Positions 9,361-17,969 of a stretch of DNA of 64,000 bases are shown here, piece by piece (the stretch's first letter is position 1; each line of letters begins with the position of its first letter). Below the pieces are notes generated by a model. The model saw only the letters and a program-made list of their open reading frames with translations. It did no database searches and was not told the DNA's origin. This DNA comes from Fibrobacter sp. UWB15 (GTDB lineage: Bacteria > Fibrobacterota > Fibrobacteria > Fibrobacterales > Fibrobacteraceae): positions 558,001 through 622,000 of the forward strand of contig NZ_FXBA01000001.1 in assembly GCF_900177705.1 (NCBI RefSeq). Direction: 5' to 3'. Both the position numbers and the translations under genes were made by a program.

Positions 9361-9401
9361 AAATCAAAAGACTTTACAATGAATGTAAAGCCTTTTGATT
9401 T
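9361..9401. terminator. Bidirectional hairpin terminator
   Basis: A nearly perfect ~18-bp stem, AAATCAAAAG-x-CTTTACA / TGTAAAG-x-CTTTTGATTT, with A and T runs on the two flanks. It ends the leftward beta-helix/peptide operon before purF. Confidence 0.85.
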
Positions 9402-9423
9402 AATTTACGTTTTGTGTAAAATG

Positions 9424-9573
9424 TTATGCTTTGTCAGACTTGTCCAGCGAAGAAGCAATCGCCGAAAGCTGGCCAGTGTATGGATTGCTGCTCTGCAGCA
9501 GATGAGCCTGGTTCTTGAGCTTGATTTCTTTCAACTCGGGGGCGAAATAGCTTTTTTTCTGTTCTTTGTTCAT
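9424..9573 (-). CDS. Small 49-aa peptide downstream of beta-helix protein
   Basis: An ORF of 49 codons beginning MNKEQKKSYFAPELKEIKLK and ending SSLDKSDKA. It has a strong TAAGGAG site whose TAA is the stop codon of the preceding surface-protein gene, so the two are translationally coupled. The N-terminus is Lys-rich with an aromatic-Ala-Pro-Glu motif, then LLQSSNPYTG and a Ser-rich end. Bacteroidales genomes carry many short proteins with a similar K-x-Y-x-x-P-E-(L/I) start and a Ser/Gly-rich tail; some are suspected peptide precursors, but no function is established. The terminator follows immediately. It could be a processed peptide, a small chaperone or an inert cargo. Confidence 0.7.
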   Translation of the reverse strand: MNKEQKKSYFAPELKEIKLKNQAHLLQSSNPYTGQLSAIASSLDKSDKA

Positions 9574-9583
9574 GGAGTTCTCC

Positions 9584-11350
9584 TTATTTCTTTAAGACTT
9601 TTTTGCCGTAGTAAGCGCCGCGGGCCTGGTGCGTGCCATTCAGCTTGCGGCCCTTAAGGTCGTAGTTGCGGTTCATCTTGAATTCGCCGGAACGAGTATT
9701 GATGCTCCCGATAACTGTCGTATGTTCGTTGCCGTTGGTACTTTCGACAATGACCACGTCCATGGTGGCAGGGCGATTCTTTTCCTTGAGTTCTGGAGTG
9801 AAAATATCTCTTGTGAATATGAATGCTCGGAAGGGCGGGAGCGTGGCCCCTGCACCGATTTTGACAAACTGGCCTACGGTTTTGAAGGTTTCTGTGACTT
9901 GGTCGTTAAATCCATAGGTGTTGCCGCTTTCGAGCATTTCTTGTGTGAATTCCATGTATTCATCGGAGCCGTCAATAAACCAGCTGCCACTCTGGTATAA
10001 GAAGTCGTGATTAAAAGGAGTCTTTTCTATATCTACAGCACCCTTGATTTCGAGGGTTTCAGATTCCATCTGTATGAGATACGGGGTATATGCGGTGGTA
10101 TGGACTTGACTTTCGTTATCGAAGGTTTCTTTTAGGTTTTGAACTTGCACTTCCATTTTGCCGTTGACTTCTTCGACTCCTCGGAATTTGTAGATATTCT
10201 TGACTCCACTCAGTTGATTCAGGTTGACTGCAAAGGGGAGCATGATTGTGGAGTATCCGTTTGCTGAAAGAGGGAACGTTCTTTCGAAAACGACGGAGTC
10301 TACGTGTTTCTCTTCGACGTCGCCGACGGACCCGTAGTAGTCGCCATCGATGTATGCTGTTGTTTTCCCGTCTTCGGTTATGTACCGGATAGCGGGGTAA
10401 TCCTTTCTCAGCATGAGCGTGTTGTTGTAGGCGTATAATTCGTAACCAGTCGCTGTTCCTGTGACATGTCTGAAGATATTATTGGAGATGGCGTCTTTGG
10501 TAACGTATTCCGATTTTGTGGAAAGGGCAATCTTCGGATTTTTGTCAGACAAAGGTTCTGCGATGTTCAGGTTGATGATGGCATCGCTTTTTAATTCGCC
10601 TACAATATTGATTTTCTTTCCGTTGGACAGGACGATTGCGTCGGTCTTGTAAAAATGAGGATTGCCGGAAATATCGATGTCTTCGAAAGCTTCTACGGCG
10701 TAGTTTACATAGATTGACCCTCCGGAAATGGTCACCTTGGAGCCTTTGTTTGCGATGATGCCTCTGCTGTTTGCATCAATTGAACCACCCTTCATGTTGA
10801 CTTTTGAACCGGCTTGGGCTACAATCCCTATATCACTGGCGTAAATCATTCCTTCGCCTATTTTAAGGTCTCCTTGTACGTTAATGACCGGATCTACATC
10901 TTTATTAGATCGGATAAATCCCTTTTGCAGGAACATGGCGCCATTGACTAAAATTGCAGGAGCATTATTTGTATTTGTAACGTAGTCTCCAATTATTCCG
11001 CCATTCCGCGACTCATCGTTGTTTTCGATTATTAGTGCGCCGTCGACGACGAAAATTTCTCCTTTTTGTTCATTCGAATGGTTTAGCGAATCGCGTGTTA
11101 GTCTAAACCCATGAAGGTCTAAGGTGATGAATGCTCGATTGATATAAAGGCAATGAGATAATGTCACGTTTTTTTTTAATATGTAGTCAGTATCTTCATC
11201 TAGCACCCAACAGCCGTCAACGGTATGACGATGTTCAAAATTGTCTTCGCTAGAAACTTCCACCGTTTTAGTCGGTTCTATCGGGGGGTCTAGGGCGAAT
11301 GCTCCAAGGGGTAAAAACAGTAATGCCAGGATTATCTTTGTGACTTTCAT
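9584..11350 (-). CDS. Secreted right-handed beta-helix protein with C-terminal sorting domain
   Basis: A 588-residue exported protein. Signal peptide ~1-19 (KIILALLFLPLGAFA). Residues ~60-250 are short repeating strands typical of a parallel beta-helix (DLHGFRLTRDSLN, NMKGGSIDANSRGI, SKVTISGGSIYVN). A second, less repetitive domain spans ~340-540. The last ~30 residues (RNYDLKGRKLNGTHQARG...) match the YDLxGR...G-hydrophobic-VLK pattern of type IX secretion C-terminal domains. ATG 11350 has a strong AAAGGAGGAG site. It is probably surface-displayed; the ligand is unknown. The downstream 49-aa peptide is in the same operon. Confidence 0.7.
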   Translation of the reverse strand: MKVTKIILALLFLPLGAFALDPPIEPTKTVEVSSEDNFEHRHTVDGCWVLDEDTDYILKKNVTLSHCLYINRAFITLDLHGFRLTRDSLNHSNEQKGEIFVVDGALIIENNDESRNGGIIGDYVTNTNNAPAILVNGAMFLQKGFIRSNKDVDPVINVQGDLKIGEGMIYASDIGIVAQAGSKVNMKGGSIDANSRGIIANKGSKVTISGGSIYVNYAVEAFEDIDISGNPHFYKTDAIVLSNGKKINIVGELKSDAIINLNIAEPLSDKNPKIALSTKSEYVTKDAISNNIFRHVTGTATGYELYAYNNTLMLRKDYPAIRYITEDGKTTAYIDGDYYGSVGDVEEKHVDSVVFERTFPLSANGYSTIMLPFAVNLNQLSGVKNIYKFRGVEEVNGKMEVQVQNLKETFDNESQVHTTAYTPYLIQMESETLEIKGAVDIEKTPFNHDFLYQSGSWFIDGSDEYMEFTQEMLESGNTYGFNDQVTETFKTVGQFVKIGAGATLPPFRAFIFTRDIFTPELKEKNRPATMDVVIVESTNGNEHTTVIGSINTRSGEFKMNRNYDLKGRKLNGTHQARGAYYGKKVLKK

Positions 11351-11442
11351 ATCTCCTCCTTTAAAGTGGAAAGCAAGTGAAAGTTACAAAAAACTTACCG
11401 TTTTGGCTCTGGATAAAGTATTTTTTTTGAGTAAGGAGGCTT

Positions 11443-12336
11443 TTAGCAGCTCACGACGAGGGCGATGAGGCCTGCGAACATGGCGATTTTCACGAGTTTT
11501 TGGGCGTTTCGGTAGTTACGCTTGTTTGCAAAAACGAGAATCGCGATGACGGCGGGGGTAAAGGCGATTCCGGTGATAATCAAGAAAAGCATGGGGTAGT
11601 AACCCTGCGCGACAGGCAGCGGTAAAATGGCCCAGGTGAAAAGGCAAATGAGGCCGGCGAGGCGCCTTGCGGTGGGGGCGCCTGCAATCAGCGGGAACGT
11701 CATGATGCCAGCCTTGAGGTCGCCCGTTTCGTCTTCCAGGTCCTTGTAGATTTCGCGGGCGGTCGTGAGGAGTATTGCGAACAGCATCGCGGGGTAGAGA
11801 AGTCCGATTTTGTTCGAAATTCCAAGCGTCGATTCGATGGATTCCTTGAGGCCCGTGGGGTAGAACAGACTGAGAATCAGGGGTGTTGCGCAAAGGAAGG
11901 CAACCGTCATGTTCTTTAAAAGCGGGATGTGCTTGAGCCACTTGTTGTAGGCGACCAGAAGCGCGCTGAGTAGCACAAAGAAAATGCAAGCTGTGAAGTT
12001 CGTCTTGGTCATCAGGCTGTCGGCAAGGCCCGCCGCAACTGTGAGCACAAGAAGAATAATCCACGCCCTCCGCGCCGCCGCCACCGAAACCGTTCCGCTC
12101 ACCAGCGGACGCTCCGGGCGATTCAGGCGGTCGCTATCCAAGTCCCAAATGTCGTTCTGGATGTTCGCAAAGGCAATTGCAAATGCAAAACCGAGCGCCT
12201 GCAAAACAAGCGGCAACCATTCGATACCGCCCGCTGTCGTGGGCAACGCCGAAAGCAGGTAGTAGCCAATCACAAGCGTGACCATCGCAATCACGATGTT
12301 CACCGGCCGGGACATTTTAACGAGGGCTAGGAGCAT
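11443..12336 (-). CDS. UbiA-family prenyltransferase
   Basis: A 297-residue integral membrane protein with about nine helices. The first aspartate motif is NDIWDLDSDRLNRPERPL (NDxxDxxxD), the second DLEDETGDLKAG; both bind Mg-diphosphate. The family transfers polyprenyl chains to aromatic or polar acceptors (menaquinone, heme O, archaeal-type lipids). Motifs fit the group that includes MenA-like and geranylgeranylglycerol-phosphate transferases, and the acceptor cannot be fixed here. No Shine-Dalgarno precedes ATG 12336. Instead TATATTCA lies 4 nt upstream, as in several other genes in this window. Confidence 0.82.
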   Translation of the reverse strand: MLLALVKMSRPVNIVIAMVTLVIGYYLLSALPTTAGGIEWLPLVLQALGFAFAIAFANIQNDIWDLDSDRLNRPERPLVSGTVSVAAARRAWIILLVLTVAAGLADSLMTKTNFTACIFFVLLSALLVAYNKWLKHIPLLKNMTVAFLCATPLILSLFYPTGLKESIESTLGISNKIGLLYPAMLFAILLTTAREIYKDLEDETGDLKAGIMTFPLIAGAPTARRLAGLICLFTWAILPLPVAQGYYPMLFLIITGIAFTPAVIAILVFANKRNYRNAQKLVKIAMFAGLIALVVSC

Positions 12337-12340
12337 GGCG

Positions 12341-12348
12341 TGAATATA
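12341..12348 (-). promoter_or_regulatory. TAnnTT box 4 nt before UbiA-type start
   Basis: TATATTCA on the minus strand ends 4 nt before ATG 12336, with no ribosome binding site between. It fits a -10 element of a leaderless transcript. Confidence 0.5.
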
Positions 12349-12489
12349 GAAATATTTGATGAAATGAAAGGATGTTCTCCGGCCTGCTTGCTGTTTTGAA
12401 AATTTTACATGCGAAAATGGTATTCAGATGCCTGAAAAAAGCGTGTTAGGTAATAGGGGGTACCCGTAACTTAACACGAAAGGAAACTC

Positions 12490-13452
12490 ATGTCTGCTAA
12501 TACCAATCATTCGACAAAAAACTACATCGTCACAAACGAGCGTGGCGAAGAATTCCTGCTGCCCAAATACGCGGCGACCTTCCGCATCCTGATGGACGAC
12601 AAGGACACGATCCGCGATGTGCTTAACAGCCTGCTCCAGCTGGACCGCGATCATGAAATTGTCGACCTTGAATACGAATTCGAGAAACCCATCGACATCT
12701 TTATGCCCGAAAACGACCCCGCGCGCCTCGATGTCTGGGTGCATACCAGAGATAACCGCTACTTGAATGTCGAGATGCAAAACAAGGTTCATGCCTTCTT
12801 TTTTGACCGCATGCAGCTCTACAATTCGTATCTTACGCTGCGTGGCAAGTACGAATTCAACCGTTCCGACTATTTTATGGGCCTGCCGGAAGAGGAACGC
12901 AAGTACCGCTACTATGAGCTTCCGGAAACGGTATCCATTTGGCTTTGCAACAATCCGGTACTCCGGGCGAAGGATATCTATAAGGATGTCTGGTCCACCT
13001 ATAGCGAACATGAGGTCAAGTCAGGGAACGCCCTTCCCATTTCGCGGAAAAATAGGTATATTGTAGTAGACCTGCCCAATTTTTTGCAGTTACGCAAAGG
13101 CGTGAAAACCCGCGAAGATTTCTGGCTCCGGCTCATTTCGAGAGGACCTCTCCAGGTTCCTGAAACGGAAGACCCGATCTTTGCGAATGCACTTGACCGC
13201 CTGCGCGTAAGCCGCGTGAACCCTGAACTTTTGAAAGCACTGGAGGCAAACATGTTCGACCATCATGAATACGAGGCTCTCGAAGCTGAAGCCTTCTTGA
13301 AGGGCCAAGCGAGGGGCATGGAAAAGGGCGTCCAACAGGAACGCGAAAAGAATGATGCGGACAATGCAGCTCGCGACACCAAACGGGCCGACTACTTGCG
13401 TTCGCAGAACGTGCCTGACAACGTGATTGCGGCGATGCTAGCCTTGAAATAG
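12490..13452 (+). CDS. Rpn-family PD-(D/E)XK nuclease (transposase_31-like)
   Basis: A 320-residue member of the Rpn/TIGR01784 group of DNA nucleases linked to RecA-independent recombination; genomes often carry many copies. The N-terminus (LLPKYAATFRILMDDKD) and the metal-site pattern are visible: D81 in RLDVWV, then E95-x-Q97 in NVEMQ. Residues ~270-310 form a charged helix (GMEKGVQQEREK) typical of the family. SD AAAGGAAA precedes ATG 12490, and a good terminator follows. It stands alone between unrelated genes. Despite the 'transposase' label no terminal repeats were seen. Confidence 0.85.
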   Translation: MSANTNHSTKNYIVTNERGEEFLLPKYAATFRILMDDKDTIRDVLNSLLQLDRDHEIVDLEYEFEKPIDIFMPENDPARLDVWVHTRDNRYLNVEMQNKVHAFFFDRMQLYNSYLTLRGKYEFNRSDYFMGLPEEERKYRYYELPETVSIWLCNNPVLRAKDIYKDVWSTYSEHEVKSGNALPISRKNRYIVVDLPNFLQLRKGVKTREDFWLRLISRGPLQVPETEDPIFANALDRLRVSRVNPELLKALEANMFDHHEYEALEAEAFLKGQARGMEKGVQQEREKNDADNAARDTKRADYLRSQNVPDNVIAAMLALK

Positions 13453-13477
13453 CTTTTTATGCTAGGTTAAAAGATCT

Positions 13478-13504
13478 AAAGCCGATCCTTGGGGTCGGCT
13501 TTTT
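13478..13504 (+). terminator. Rho-independent terminator of Rpn gene
   Basis: The stem AAAGCCGA / TCGGCTTT with a TCCTTGGGG loop, followed by a T-run, begins 26 nt after the stop codon. Confidence 0.85.
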
Positions 13505-13562
13505 CAATTCTTGTGACATTTAACTAAATTTGGCAAAAACGATTGAGATTACTGGAGGTTCT

Positions 13563-14756
13563 GTGAAGATTTTTACAAACGTCATTGCGAGCCCTGTAAG
13601 GGCGAAGCAATCCATTTTTGGTCTGTTAGTATTTGCGCTTGTCTTTGCGTGCATTTTCATTGCGTGTGGCGATGAGTCTGGTAGCTCCGCTCCCGATCCT
13701 ATCGGTGAAATCTCGTCGAGTAGCAATGAGGACCTTGGTTCCAGTTCGAGTGTCGGCGAGAATGGTTGGGAGAATGGTTCTTCTTCGTCTTTGAAGCCTG
13801 ATTCGAATGGTTCGCAGAAAAATTCTAGTTCCGCAATAACGGTACAATCTAGCAGTAGCTCGAATGTAAAATCTTCGTCAAGTAAGGCGTGGACTTGTAA
13901 AGAGGAGGGAAAATCTGTTACAAGATATAATGAAGCAACTGGTTTGATTGATGTGTATCTTTGTACGAATGGCGTTTATGAACTGGTTGTGTATTCAAGT
14001 TCTTCAGAAAAAGTCTATACATTCAAGGAATTATTTAAAGAAGACAGTGTATTTAATAAAAAGATGGAGTACGGAACTTTTGTGGATTCACGCGACGGTC
14101 AAGAATACAAGACGATTGAGATATACTTCAACTATAAAGAAATTGAGTATTTTACGGTATTTGCTCAAAATCTGAATTATGGCACACAAGTGAAACTTGA
14201 AACAACTGCTTTTGACGATGACAAGGTTGAAAAGTTTTGTTATGACGATGACCCTTGGTATTGCGAACACTATTTTGGTGGTTTGTATTCTTGGAGCGAG
14301 GCTATGGGACTTCCGAAGGCTTGTGATAGTGTGAAAACGGGTGCAACGCCTGATTGCCCTGATTCTGTTGCACCAGGGATTGTTTATGAGGCTGAATGGA
14401 GTGAATTGCAAATACAGGGGATATGCCCTGATGGTTGGCATGTGATGAATGAACGTGAATGGAGAGCTTTGATTCATGGAGATGAGTCTGCATCTCGTGC
14501 GATATCAAAAGCTTCGTATGGAGGCAATGAAAGTGGATTTTCTGCTTTGTTTAATGGAGGAGGGTTTAATGATGAAGAAGGCTGTAGATATGATCATATG
14601 CAAAAATTGGGCTTTTATTGGTTGCCTAAAGAGCGGACGGATATAGCGGCAGGATATGTTCTTTTAGAGAAAAATCGGTATGATTATTCTGGCTTTCGTA
14701 AGAACTATGGTCAATCCATTCGCTGTGTAAAGGATTATTTGTCGAAATCTAGGTGA
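13563..14756 (+). CDS. FISUMP-domain (TIGR02145) lipoprotein
   Basis: A 397-residue surface lipoprotein. I chose GTG 13563 because GGAGG lies just upstream; a TTG at 13530 has no such site. The lipobox is CIFIA-C near residue 35. A Ser-rich linker (~residues 40-115, repeated SSSS blocks) leads to the domain known as the Fibrobacter succinogenes major paralogous domain, with hallmarks FAQNLNYG, YSWSEAMGLP, GICPDGWHVMNEREW and a terminal GQSIRCVKD. The function of this domain is unknown; it is expected on the cell surface. The n-region of the signal peptide (residues 6-17) is encoded by a dispersed palindromic repeat (13580-13613). Confidence 0.85.
   Translation: MKIFTNVIASPVRAKQSIFGLLVFALVFACIFIACGDESGSSAPDPIGEISSSSNEDLGSSSSVGENGWENGSSSSLKPDSNGSQKNSSSAITVQSSSSSNVKSSSSKAWTCKEEGKSVTRYNEATGLIDVYLCTNGVYELVVYSSSSEKVYTFKELFKEDSVFNKKMEYGTFVDSRDGQEYKTIEIYFNYKEIEYFTVFAQNLNYGTQVKLETTAFDDDKVEKFCYDDDPWYCEHYFGGLYSWSEAMGLPKACDSVKTGATPDCPDSVAPGIVYEAEWSELQIQGICPDGWHVMNEREWRALIHGDESASRAISKASYGGNESGFSALFNGGGFNDEEGCRYDHMQKLGFYWLPKERTDIAAGYVLLEKNRYDYSGFRKNYGQSIRCVKDYLSKSR
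13580..13613 (+). repeat. Dispersed palindromic repeat (GTCATTGCGAG...GAAGCAATCC type)
   Basis: CGTCATTGCGAGCC...GGGCGAAGCAATCC, with an inner GCCC/GGGC stem, lies in frame within the signal-peptide region of the FISUMP gene. A sister copy lies in opposite orientation at 15341-15374. Confidence 0.8.
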
Positions 14757-15434
14757 GCCGGATTTCTTTCTTTAAAATTTTAAACATGAAACAGGGCTTT
14801 GGGGAAAAGCGTGCTAAGTGAACGTCGCGACAAAACGCTTGCGTTTTGGCATGACCGAACGCCGCGGACGCCGTAGGCGTCAAAAGCCCTATGGGAGTTA
14901 TTTATGGCAAAGAAGAAATCACGTTAGTGATTTCGAATTCGTGTGACGAAAACAAATGCCGTTAGGCATTTCCAATCCGTGTGGCTTTTTTTTGTGGCTA
15001 GGAAATGAGATGCCGGAACAGGTCCGGCATGACAATTGGGACGGGGCGTTGCGGGGTGCCCCCGCTAGAGAGGGTGGAGAGCAACGAAGTGCGAACCAGG
15101 GAGAGACTTCTCCCTTTTCATTCATCAAAGGAGGTGCCGCATCGAGTGCAGCAAGACAACCAGAAATGAATGCCCTAAGGCGGAAGAAAATGTGTCGTTG
15201 AGCGAACATTAGAGGCCGAAGGCCGAATCCATGTGAGTGAGACGAGCACATTTCTGGAGCCGTGGGCATTTGTAGCCCAGGGCGTTACGGGCGCGGCGAT
15301 TGAGCGCCCGTTCGAGGGGGTGCTGGAAGACACGGCTATGGATTGCTTCGTTGCTTTGCTCCTCGCAATGACGTGCAAGCCGAAGACGGGGCTGCAAGCA
15401 GGGGGAGGCGTCCCCCTTTTACTATATTTGCTGC
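14757..15434. repeat. Gene-free field of small hairpin repeats
   Basis: About 680 bp with no convincing gene. It contains many short palindromes: 14831-14848 (CAAAACGC-TT-GCGTTTTG), 14867-14881 (GACGCC-GTA-GGCGTC), 14915-14934 (GAAATCAC-GTTA-GTGATTTC), 14954-14971 (AAATGCC-GTTA-GGCATTT), 15007-15033 (GAGATGCCGGA...TCCGGCATGAC) and 15341-15374 (same family as 13580-13613). A 7-codon ORF at ~14904 is too short to call. The open frames here are built from repeat sequence. Confidence 0.75.
15423..15430 (+). promoter_or_regulatory. TATATTTG box 4 nt before start
   Basis: TATATTTG ends 4 nt before ATG 15435, with no Shine-Dalgarno. It probably serves as the -10 element of a leaderless mRNA. Confidence 0.55.
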
Positions 15435-15719
15435 ATGCCGTTTTTTACCAAAAGCAATCTTGTGGACTTGCGGGCGGAAGCCGAGCAGCTTTCGATTTGC
15501 GTGGAGCATTTTCTGTATGCGTCGGAGCGCGTGGTCGAGGGCGACTACAAAACCAAGGGCTTTTATGATAATTGCATCGAAAAGTGCAATGGGCGCCTGA
15601 AGGCGATTCATTTCTTGATGGAGTCCATTCGCCAGAACAGGCCAGTTTCGGAAGAAGAACTCGAAGAAACTTTGCCGGATTTTCTAAATTGCCAAAAGAA
15701 CGCTAAAGAAAAAAAGTGA
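15435..15719 (+). CDS. Small hypothetical protein upstream of rsgA
   Basis: A 94-residue soluble, mostly helical protein (start MPFFTKSNLVDLRAEAEQL; C-terminus acidic then Lys-rich). No family recognised. Its TGA overlaps the rsgA ATG (TGATG), so the two are probably translated together. It starts straight after a TATATTTG box without a ribosome binding site. The conserved-looking composition and coupling to rsgA support a real gene. A role near the ribosome is possible only by association. Confidence 0.65.
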   Translation: MPFFTKSNLVDLRAEAEQLSICVEHFLYASERVVEGDYKTKGFYDNCIEKCNGRLKAIHFLMESIRQNRPVSEEELEETLPDFLNCQKNAKEKK

Positions 15720-16909
15720 TGCTTGATAGCGATTTCGAAGATGAACGCGAACCTAGACGTGTAAGGCCGACCCGCCGCGATCACCGCAGCAGGCGTATCG
15801 ACGTAATGCGCGAAATGGAGTCTGGCGTTGTTGACGAGCGCCCCGTCAAGGAACGTTTCAGTCGCGAATTCAAGAATCCCCGCATCAAGAAAATCAAGGA
15901 CCCGCTCGAAAAAATCGACGAAAAGGACTGCGTCGAAGGTTTGGTGGTCGAAGTGCATCGCCGCACGTGCGAGGCTCGACTAGAAAAGGAGATCCCCGAT
16001 CAAGTCGGGGATGACATTAAGGGTGAAACTGTTACTGCCATGTACCGTGCGACGACTTCGAAGGCGCTAGGGGAATTTCCGGCGGTGGGAGACCGCGTGC
16101 TTTTGGGGCAGGTAAACGAAGACGAGGACAGCGGCGAAGGTGTCGGTTCGCAGAAGTATTGCGTGGTGCGCGTGCTCCCGCGAAAGAGCGAACTCAAGCG
16201 CCCCGGCCCCCGCGATAGCTTTAGGCGTAAACTCACCCTGGCAGCAAACATTGACCAGGTGGTGATTGTGGCGAGCGTGACGCAGCCGGAATTCAACTAT
16301 GGGTTCATGGACCGCTTTTTGCTGGCGGCGAACCTGAACAATCTGCCGTTTGTGCTGGTGCTCACCAAGATGGATTTGTTGCCGAACGGCGAAGCGGACC
16401 TGAATGATGACATCCGCGACTTCATGAGTATCGTGGACAAGGTGATTCCCGTGAGCGTGAAGTCGGGGGTGGGCCTTGAACGCCTGCGCGAGGAACTCCT
16501 GGGCAAGTCGTCTGTGTTCAGCGGGCAGAGCGGCGTGGGTAAATCGACGTTGGTGAACGCCCTGGTGCCGGGTGCCGAACTCGAAACTGGCGCCGTGCGC
16601 GAACGCGACGGCAAGGGAAGGCATACGACGACTTCTTCGAGCCTGTTCGATTTTCCGGGTGGCGGCTACGTAATTGATACGCCGGGGATCCGGAGCATCG
16701 GTCTTGCGAATGGCGAAGACGATATGGATGGCGAAACTTTGGCGAAGATTTTCCCGGGTTTTTTCGAGGGCGACTTGTTTACCTGCAAGTACAGCAACTG
16801 CAAGCACCTGAAGGAACCGGGCTGCTCGGTGCGCGAGGCGGTAGAATCGGGTAAGCTTTCGCGGGCCCGCTATGCGAGTTATTTGAGAATTTTGAATTCT
16901 AGGAACTAG
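15719..16909 (+). CDS. rsgA: Ribosome small-subunit-dependent GTPase RsgA
   Basis: RsgA is a circularly permuted GTPase that helps mature the 30S subunit. The order G4-G5-G1-G2-G3 is clear: LTKMDLL, SVKSGVG, SGQSGVGKSTLVNAL, then GKGRHTTT, then DTPGIRSIG. The zinc knuckle follows as CKYSNCKHLKEPGC. It is 396 residues, longer than E. coli's 350, because of an Arg-rich N-terminal extension (~1-65) before the OB domain and a short in-frame palindromic repeat (15989-16016, residues ~91-100) inside the OB domain. It leads a rightward group with two envelope proteins and nadD. Confidence 0.95.
   Translation: MLDSDFEDEREPRRVRPTRRDHRSRRIDVMREMESGVVDERPVKERFSREFKNPRIKKIKDPLEKIDEKDCVEGLVVEVHRRTCEARLEKEIPDQVGDDIKGETVTAMYRATTSKALGEFPAVGDRVLLGQVNEDEDSGEGVGSQKYCVVRVLPRKSELKRPGPRDSFRRKLTLAANIDQVVIVASVTQPEFNYGFMDRFLLAANLNNLPFVLVLTKMDLLPNGEADLNDDIRDFMSIVDKVIPVSVKSGVGLERLREELLGKSSVFSGQSGVGKSTLVNALVPGAELETGAVRERDGKGRHTTTSSSLFDFPGGGYVIDTPGIRSIGLANGEDDMDGETLAKIFPGFFEGDLFTCKYSNCKHLKEPGCSVREAVESGKLSRARYASYLRILNSRN
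15989..16016 (+). repeat. Palindromic repeat inside rsgA
   Basis: GAGATCCCCGA-TCAAG-TCGGGGATGACA, a near-perfect hairpin of the GAGAT...ATGACA type, read in frame as EIPDQVGDDI. The same type, with different stem sequence, lies at 15007-15033. Confidence 0.85.
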
Positions 16910-16914
16910 GTTTG

Positions 16915-17322
16915 ATGGATATTGCTGTAAAAATTACCTTGGTGGCGTCGATTGTGCTGGTGGGTTACAACCTGCACCAGCTGGTGACGAGTTACGAGGC
17001 AATTTGCGAAAAAGTCAAGGAATTCAAGGCGATGGCGCTGGAAAACGATTCGGACGAGAGTGCTGTGCGCCGCTCGAACTTTTTCTTGACGGGCACGCTT
17101 TCGGTGCTGTATATTGCGCTTACGTATCTTTCGGAGTTTGCCTACTGGGTGGTGGGAGCCGTATTTGTGAAACTCGCTATTTCGATGTACTTGTCGCATT
17201 TGGAAATTTCGCAGATTTTTAAGGAAGAGTCGATCCGCCCCAAATTCTTCAAGATGACCAAGGTCGATGCCGCGGTGAACGTGTTGGTGGGGCTCGGTGT
17301 GGCGGTGATAGCCGTATCGTGA
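16915..17322 (+). CDS. Small membrane protein, unknown function
   Basis: About 135 residues from ATG 16915 (an in-frame TTG at 16912 is possible). Predicted helices at ~4-22, ~58-80 and ~112-133, with a charged loop CEKVKEFKAMALENDSDE between the first two. I recognise no family. It follows the rsgA stop by 5 nt and ends 7 nt before the next gene, so it is part of the same transcript. Confidence 0.65.
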   Translation: MDIAVKITLVASIVLVGYNLHQLVTSYEAICEKVKEFKAMALENDSDESAVRRSNFFLTGTLSVLYIALTYLSEFAYWVVGAVFVKLAISMYLSHLEISQIFKEESIRPKFFKMTKVDAAVNVLVGLGVAVIAVS

Positions 17323-17329
17323 GGTGCCT

Positions 17330-17938
17330 ATGAAAAAGATGATTGCCTTGCTCGTGTTTGCGCTGTTTGCCTGCGTTCCGGCCTGGTCGCAGATGGAAGC
17401 GGCCATTGACCCGACCACGGGGGCTGCTGCAGGAACATCTGCCGGCCCGTTGCTGAACGGAATCCGCACGCCGTTGATTGTGGGCGGGGCTCTTGGCTTT
17501 GGCTCCGGTACGGGCGTTGGCTCTGACCGAGGAATCGGACTCCGCCAGATTGAACCGATAATCGGTATTTGGTACCCGGGACTTGCGCTGTTCCGCGTGG
17601 GGTATGGCATGTACGGTTACGAAGAGGATTCCGATGACGGAAAGGACTACCAGGTGGACCATTCGGAAATGGATTTCGAATTGGGGCTCCACTTGCTGGG
17701 CGAAGTCTATTTGCTGGGGTCGTATTCTCGCGTGAAGGAACTGAGCGACCTGGGTGACGTGGCCTGGAACGAATGGGGCGCGGGCTTTGGTTCGCTGTTG
17801 TTTATTTTCTCGAAGACGATGCTGTTTGCCGAAGTCGCTTACCGCTGGGTGCTGACGCATTACGACCCGTTCTTGGACAAGAAGGTTCACGGCGGGCGTA
17901 TTCAGATGAATTTGGGATTCTCGGTGTACGTGTTCTAG
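17330..17938 (+). CDS. Outer-membrane beta-barrel-like protein
   Basis: 202 residues. Signal peptide ~1-20 (MIALLVFALFACVPAWS). A Gly/Ala-rich stretch is followed by alternating strands (LALFRVGYGMYGYEE, MDFELGLHLLGEVYLLGSYS) and a terminal MNLGFSVYVF ending in Phe, as in small OmpA/OmpW-like barrels. I chose ATG 17330 because GAGG lies ~6 nt upstream. The family is unidentified. It sits in the rsgA-nadD operon. Confidence 0.62.
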   Translation: MKKMIALLVFALFACVPAWSQMEAAIDPTTGAAAGTSAGPLLNGIRTPLIVGGALGFGSGTGVGSDRGIGLRQIEPIIGIWYPGLALFRVGYGMYGYEEDSDDGKDYQVDHSEMDFELGLHLLGEVYLLGSYSRVKELSDLGDVAWNEWGAGFGSLLFIFSKTMLFAEVAYRWVLTHYDPFLDKKVHGGRIQMNLGFSVYVF

Positions 17939-17969
17939 AAAATGTGGTTGCGTTTTTAAGGAATTTGCT

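Noticed and set aside
12490-13452. Insertion sequence
   Set aside because: The protein is of the Rpn/transposase_31 nuclease type and no terminal inverted repeats or target duplications flank it.
14904-14927. Seven-codon leader peptide (MAKKKSR)
   Set aside because: It is too short, has only a weak GGGAG upstream and runs into a hairpin repeat; no downstream gene would be attenuated by it.
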